Shown here: one piece after another, positions 62,391 through 64,000 of the stretch
Layout of the letters: the number at the start of each line of letters is the position of its first letter
Numbering within the stretch: the first letter of the stretch is position 1
Assembly: GCA_943913655.1 (NCBI GenBank)
Contig: CALTZA010000002.1
Span: forward strand, 1 to 64,000
Source of the DNA: an uncultured Francisella sp.
Lineage (GTDB): Bacteria > Pseudomonadota > Gammaproteobacteria > Burkholderiales > Neisseriaceae
DNA: 64,000 nt
Reading direction: 5' to 3'
The notes under the pieces: generated by a model
Seen by the model: only the letters and a program-made list of their open reading frames with translations
What the model was told of the DNA's origin: nothing
Databases searched by the model: none
Translations under genes and position numbers: made by a program

Positions 62391-62900
62391 ATGCGTGAAA
62401 ATCATTATGAAGACGAAGAAATAAAATACGATAGCGCCCGCGCGCCTGATTTAGATGAATATCAGCTATCTCCAGTAAATAGGCAGCAACAGGAAAAAAC
62501 AGCATCGATCGACGAACAGCTGAAAGAAGATGTAGTCCATGCTGAGCAGGTAAATAAAGAAAATGAAAAAAAACAAAAACGTGAGGCAAAAAGAACGCGT
62601 GTGATGCCAATTTATCGTTGGTTTTTTACAATTTTATGTCTTATTACCCCTATCTTAAATATATTCCTTCTCATCTATTGGGCTTTTTTCTCTGATCGAG
62701 TGAACAAAAATCTAAAGAATTTATTACTCGCTTTTCTTATTTTTGTTGTGTCGTTGGCGGTATTAATCGCTACAGTCTATTTCAACGTAATCTATATTGA
62801 CCCTAACATAGTACATGCGGTTCAAGAGTTTTTTGCCAATATTTCGGTGGCTTTTGCTCGTTTGTTTACTGTTTTAGGTAAAATTGTTTTTTTCCATTGA
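62391..62900 (+). CDS. Uncharacterised protein with charged N-terminus and membrane helices
   Basis: A 169-residue protein that I do not recognise. The first 75 residues are highly charged, acidic first (DEEIKYDSARAPDLDE) and then basic and coiled-coil-like (NKENEKKQKREAKRTR). Two membrane helices follow (about 76-100 with FFTILCLITPILNIFLLIYW, and 109-134 with LLLAFLIFVVSLAVLIATVYF), and a short amphipathic C-terminal stretch. A strong AGGAGGT precedes the ATG, and a terminator follows, so it is a stand-alone transcript. The N-terminus is probably cytoplasmic by the positive-inside rule. No function can be assigned. Confidence 0.8.
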   Translation: MRENHYEDEEIKYDSARAPDLDEYQLSPVNRQQQEKTASIDEQLKEDVVHAEQVNKENEKKQKREAKRTRVMPIYRWFFTILCLITPILNIFLLIYWAFFSDRVNKNLKNLLLAFLIFVVSLAVLIATVYFNVIYIDPNIVHAVQEFFANISVAFARLFTVLGKIVFFH

Positions 62901-62919
62901 TTTTAGATCATGAGGTATT

Positions 62920-62948
62920 AAAAAGGGCTCTTTAGCAGAGCCCTTTTT
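62920..62948 (+). terminator. Rho-independent terminator after the small membrane protein
   Basis: AAAAAGGGCTCT (62920-62931) and AGAGCCCTTTTT (62937-62948) form a perfect 12-base stem with a five-base loop, ending in a T run. It separates the small membrane protein gene from glnE. Confidence 0.92.
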
Positions 62949-62971
62949 AATTCTAGCTAAGCGGGGATGCT

Positions 62972-64000
62972 ATGTCACAAGCAAAAAAACTGATTGAGTC
63001 AGCCCAGCGTTACTCACCCTATTTATATAATTTAATAAATAGCAAGCAGATTTCAACAACACAATTATCTTCTTTATTAAATGAACCGCTATCATGCGGT
63101 TTTTTTCACAATTTTACCAGCTGGGATAAAATTGAGAATACTCTTAATGAACATCAATTGAAATACTATCTATCTTTATTACGTTGCTTGACTTTTGCCC
63201 AAGTAATGGTCAGAGATTTAAATCACCTTGCTTCATTGGAAGAAGTAATGCTGACTATGAGTAATTTGGCTGATTTTTGCCTGATAAAAGCTCAACGTCT
63301 GACAGAAAAACTTTATACACAACGCTATGGTGAACCCATTGGTACAGAATCGCAAAATATACAACATCTTACTATCATCGCGATGGGCAAGCTAGGTGGT
63401 CAAGAGCTCAACGTCTCTTCTGATATTGATCTTATTTTCACCTACCCAGAAGAAGGGAGAAGTAGTGGGCGACGACAGATTTCCCTACAAGAATTTTTTA
63501 TCAAAACAACTCAAAAAATCATTCAATTAATTGATAACACTACAGAAAATGGCCGTATATTTAGAGTAGATAATCGCTTGCGCCCTTACGGTGATTCTGG
63601 GTCAATTGTTATGAGTGAAGAAGCTTTGGAAAATTATTTACTGACGCAAGGAAGAGCTTGGGAGAGATACGCCTGGATTAAGGCGCGTGTGGTTTCTCCT
63701 TATCCTAATCGCATTAAAAAATTAATCACTCCTTTTGTCTATAGAAAATATCTAGACTTTAATTCCTTGGAATCTATGCGTCAACTACATCGACAAGTTG
63801 CTCGTGAAATTTCCTATACACAAACACAAGATAATATTAAAGTAGGTTATGGTGGCATTCGCGAGATAGAATTTATTGCGCAAATTTTTCAATTAATTCG
63901 CGGTGGAAAATTTAGCCAATTACAATCCAATAATACTAAAACTACTTTAATGAATGCAGCACAACTAAACATTATCAGCAAAAGTCAGGCCCAACAACTT
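62972..64000 (+). CDS. glnE: Glutamine synthetase adenylyltransferase/deadenylase, 5' part
   Basis: GlnE adds and removes AMP on glutamine synthetase in response to nitrogen status through PII. The frame opens at the ATG at 62972 (GGGGA upstream) and remains open for 343 codons to the window end, so the C-terminal adenylyltransferase domain is missing. The N-terminal nucleotidyltransferase motif reads IIAMGKLGGQELNVSSDIDLIFTYPEEG, followed by NRLRPYGDSG, GRAWERYAWIKARVV and VGYGGIREIEFIAQIFQLIRGG, all diagnostic. The N-terminal part before the motif is shorter than in E. coli GlnE. Confidence 0.93.
   Translation, partial: MSQAKKLIESAQRYSPYLYNLINSKQISTTQLSSLLNEPLSCGFFHNFTSWDKIENTLNEHQLKYYLSLLRCLTFAQVMVRDLNHLASLEEVMLTMSNLADFCLIKAQRLTEKLYTQRYGEPIGTESQNIQHLTIIAMGKLGGQELNVSSDIDLIFTYPEEGRSSGRRQISLQEFFIKTTQKIIQLIDNTTENGRIFRVDNRLRPYGDSGSIVMSEEALENYLLTQGRAWERYAWIKARVVSPYPNRIKKLITPFVYRKYLDFNSLESMRQLHRQVAREISYTQTQDNIKVGYGGIREIEFIAQIFQLIRGGKFSQLQSNNTKTTLMNAAQLNIISKSQAQQL

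Noticed and set aside
1..64000. Canonical Neisseria DNA uptake sequence (GCCGTCTGAA)
   Set aside because: I did not see it, and no other 10-base word repeated often enough by eye. GCAGCCTGA appears near 16314 and in reverse near 17156, too few to call a dialect. A k-mer count would decide.
1..64000. CRISPR arrays, insertion sequences, prophage or integrase genes
   Set aside because: No regularly spaced repeats, transposase or integrase reading frames were seen in the gene set or in the spacers.
1..64000. tRNA or rRNA genes
   Set aside because: All spacers over 100 bases were read; none contains a recognisable TPsiC arm (GGTTCRA) in a cloverleaf or rRNA sequence.

Overview
The window reads as chromosome from an AT-rich, Gram-negative betaproteobacterium, most likely a member of the Neisseriaceae or a close relative. 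The reasons are a trimeric porin with a Neisseria PorB-like N-terminus and C-terminal Phe, PilB (PilF) and PilT sequences that resemble Neisseria proteins along their length, a DksA without the four-cysteine zinc finger (common in betaproteobacteria), the cluster tmk-holB-pilZ-tatD, and a stand-alone RlmL domain. The assignment is from remembered family sequences, not from a search. Genes are densely packed, with many ATGA or TAATG overlaps. I see no insertion sequence, prophage, CRISPR array, rRNA or tRNA gene.

Layout. 1-1.2 kb: the end-truncated gene of a coiled-coil lipoprotein, and dksA. 1.7-4 kb: an aldehyde dehydrogenase/short-chain dehydrogenase operon. 4-8 kb: proC-yggS, divergent pilT, then a DUF937/BON-LysM pair. 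8-13.4 kb: rsmJ-recQ, a patatin lipase with a BioC-like protein, and comF-trmL. 13.4-16.1 kb: acpP-fabF and divergent gpsA. 16.1-24 kb (minus strand): nitroreductase, queF, tatD, pilZ, holB, tmk, mltG, valS. 24-29.7 kb: rlmL, then the type IV pilus assembly cluster pilB-pilC-pilD with coaE. 29.9-32 kb: porin and a 0.9-kb gene-poor stretch. 32-34.3 kb: nadD-rsfS-rlmH and a pseudouridine synthase. 34.5-40.9 kb: metE and pilY1. 40.9-43.8 kb: ybeY-corC-lnt. 43.8-45.55 kb: a decayed, gene-free stretch with protein-like relics. 45.6-51.8 kb (minus strand): glcB, a parvulin, bolA, yciB, gapA, a MAPEG protein, and a tetrapyrrole-methylase-fold methyltransferase that continues into maf. 52.6-56.1 kb: rpmF, plsX, a DciA-like gene, a Cys/Met PLP enzyme and a YcbL-type hydrolase. 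56-60 kb: nnrD, a second decayed spacer, fbp-ppiB and rlmJ. 60-64 kb: uvrD, a small membrane protein and the start of glnE.

Biology. Type IV pilus genes (pilT, pilZ, pilB-pilC-pilD, pilY1) are spread over five sites and imply a working, retractable pilus. Malate synthase G, fructose-1,6-bisphosphatase and a GAPDH lacking the usual NAD-selecting aspartate suggest carbon flow from C2 compounds towards sugars. Fatty acid and phospholipid genes (acpP, fabF, plsX, gpsA) and envelope genes (lnt, mltG, porin) are mixed with RNA-modification genes (rsmJ, trmL, rlmL, rlmH, rluF-like, rlmJ, queF). No clearly new multi-gene system is visible. The best leads are lineage-specific losses and substitutions (zinc-less RecQ, BioC-like protein without its SAM loop, NadD motif change), coupled micro-ORFs before nadD, a dyad over the acpP promoter, a ribosome-binding-site-bearing tandem repeat before pilD, and gene relics at 44-45.5 kb.
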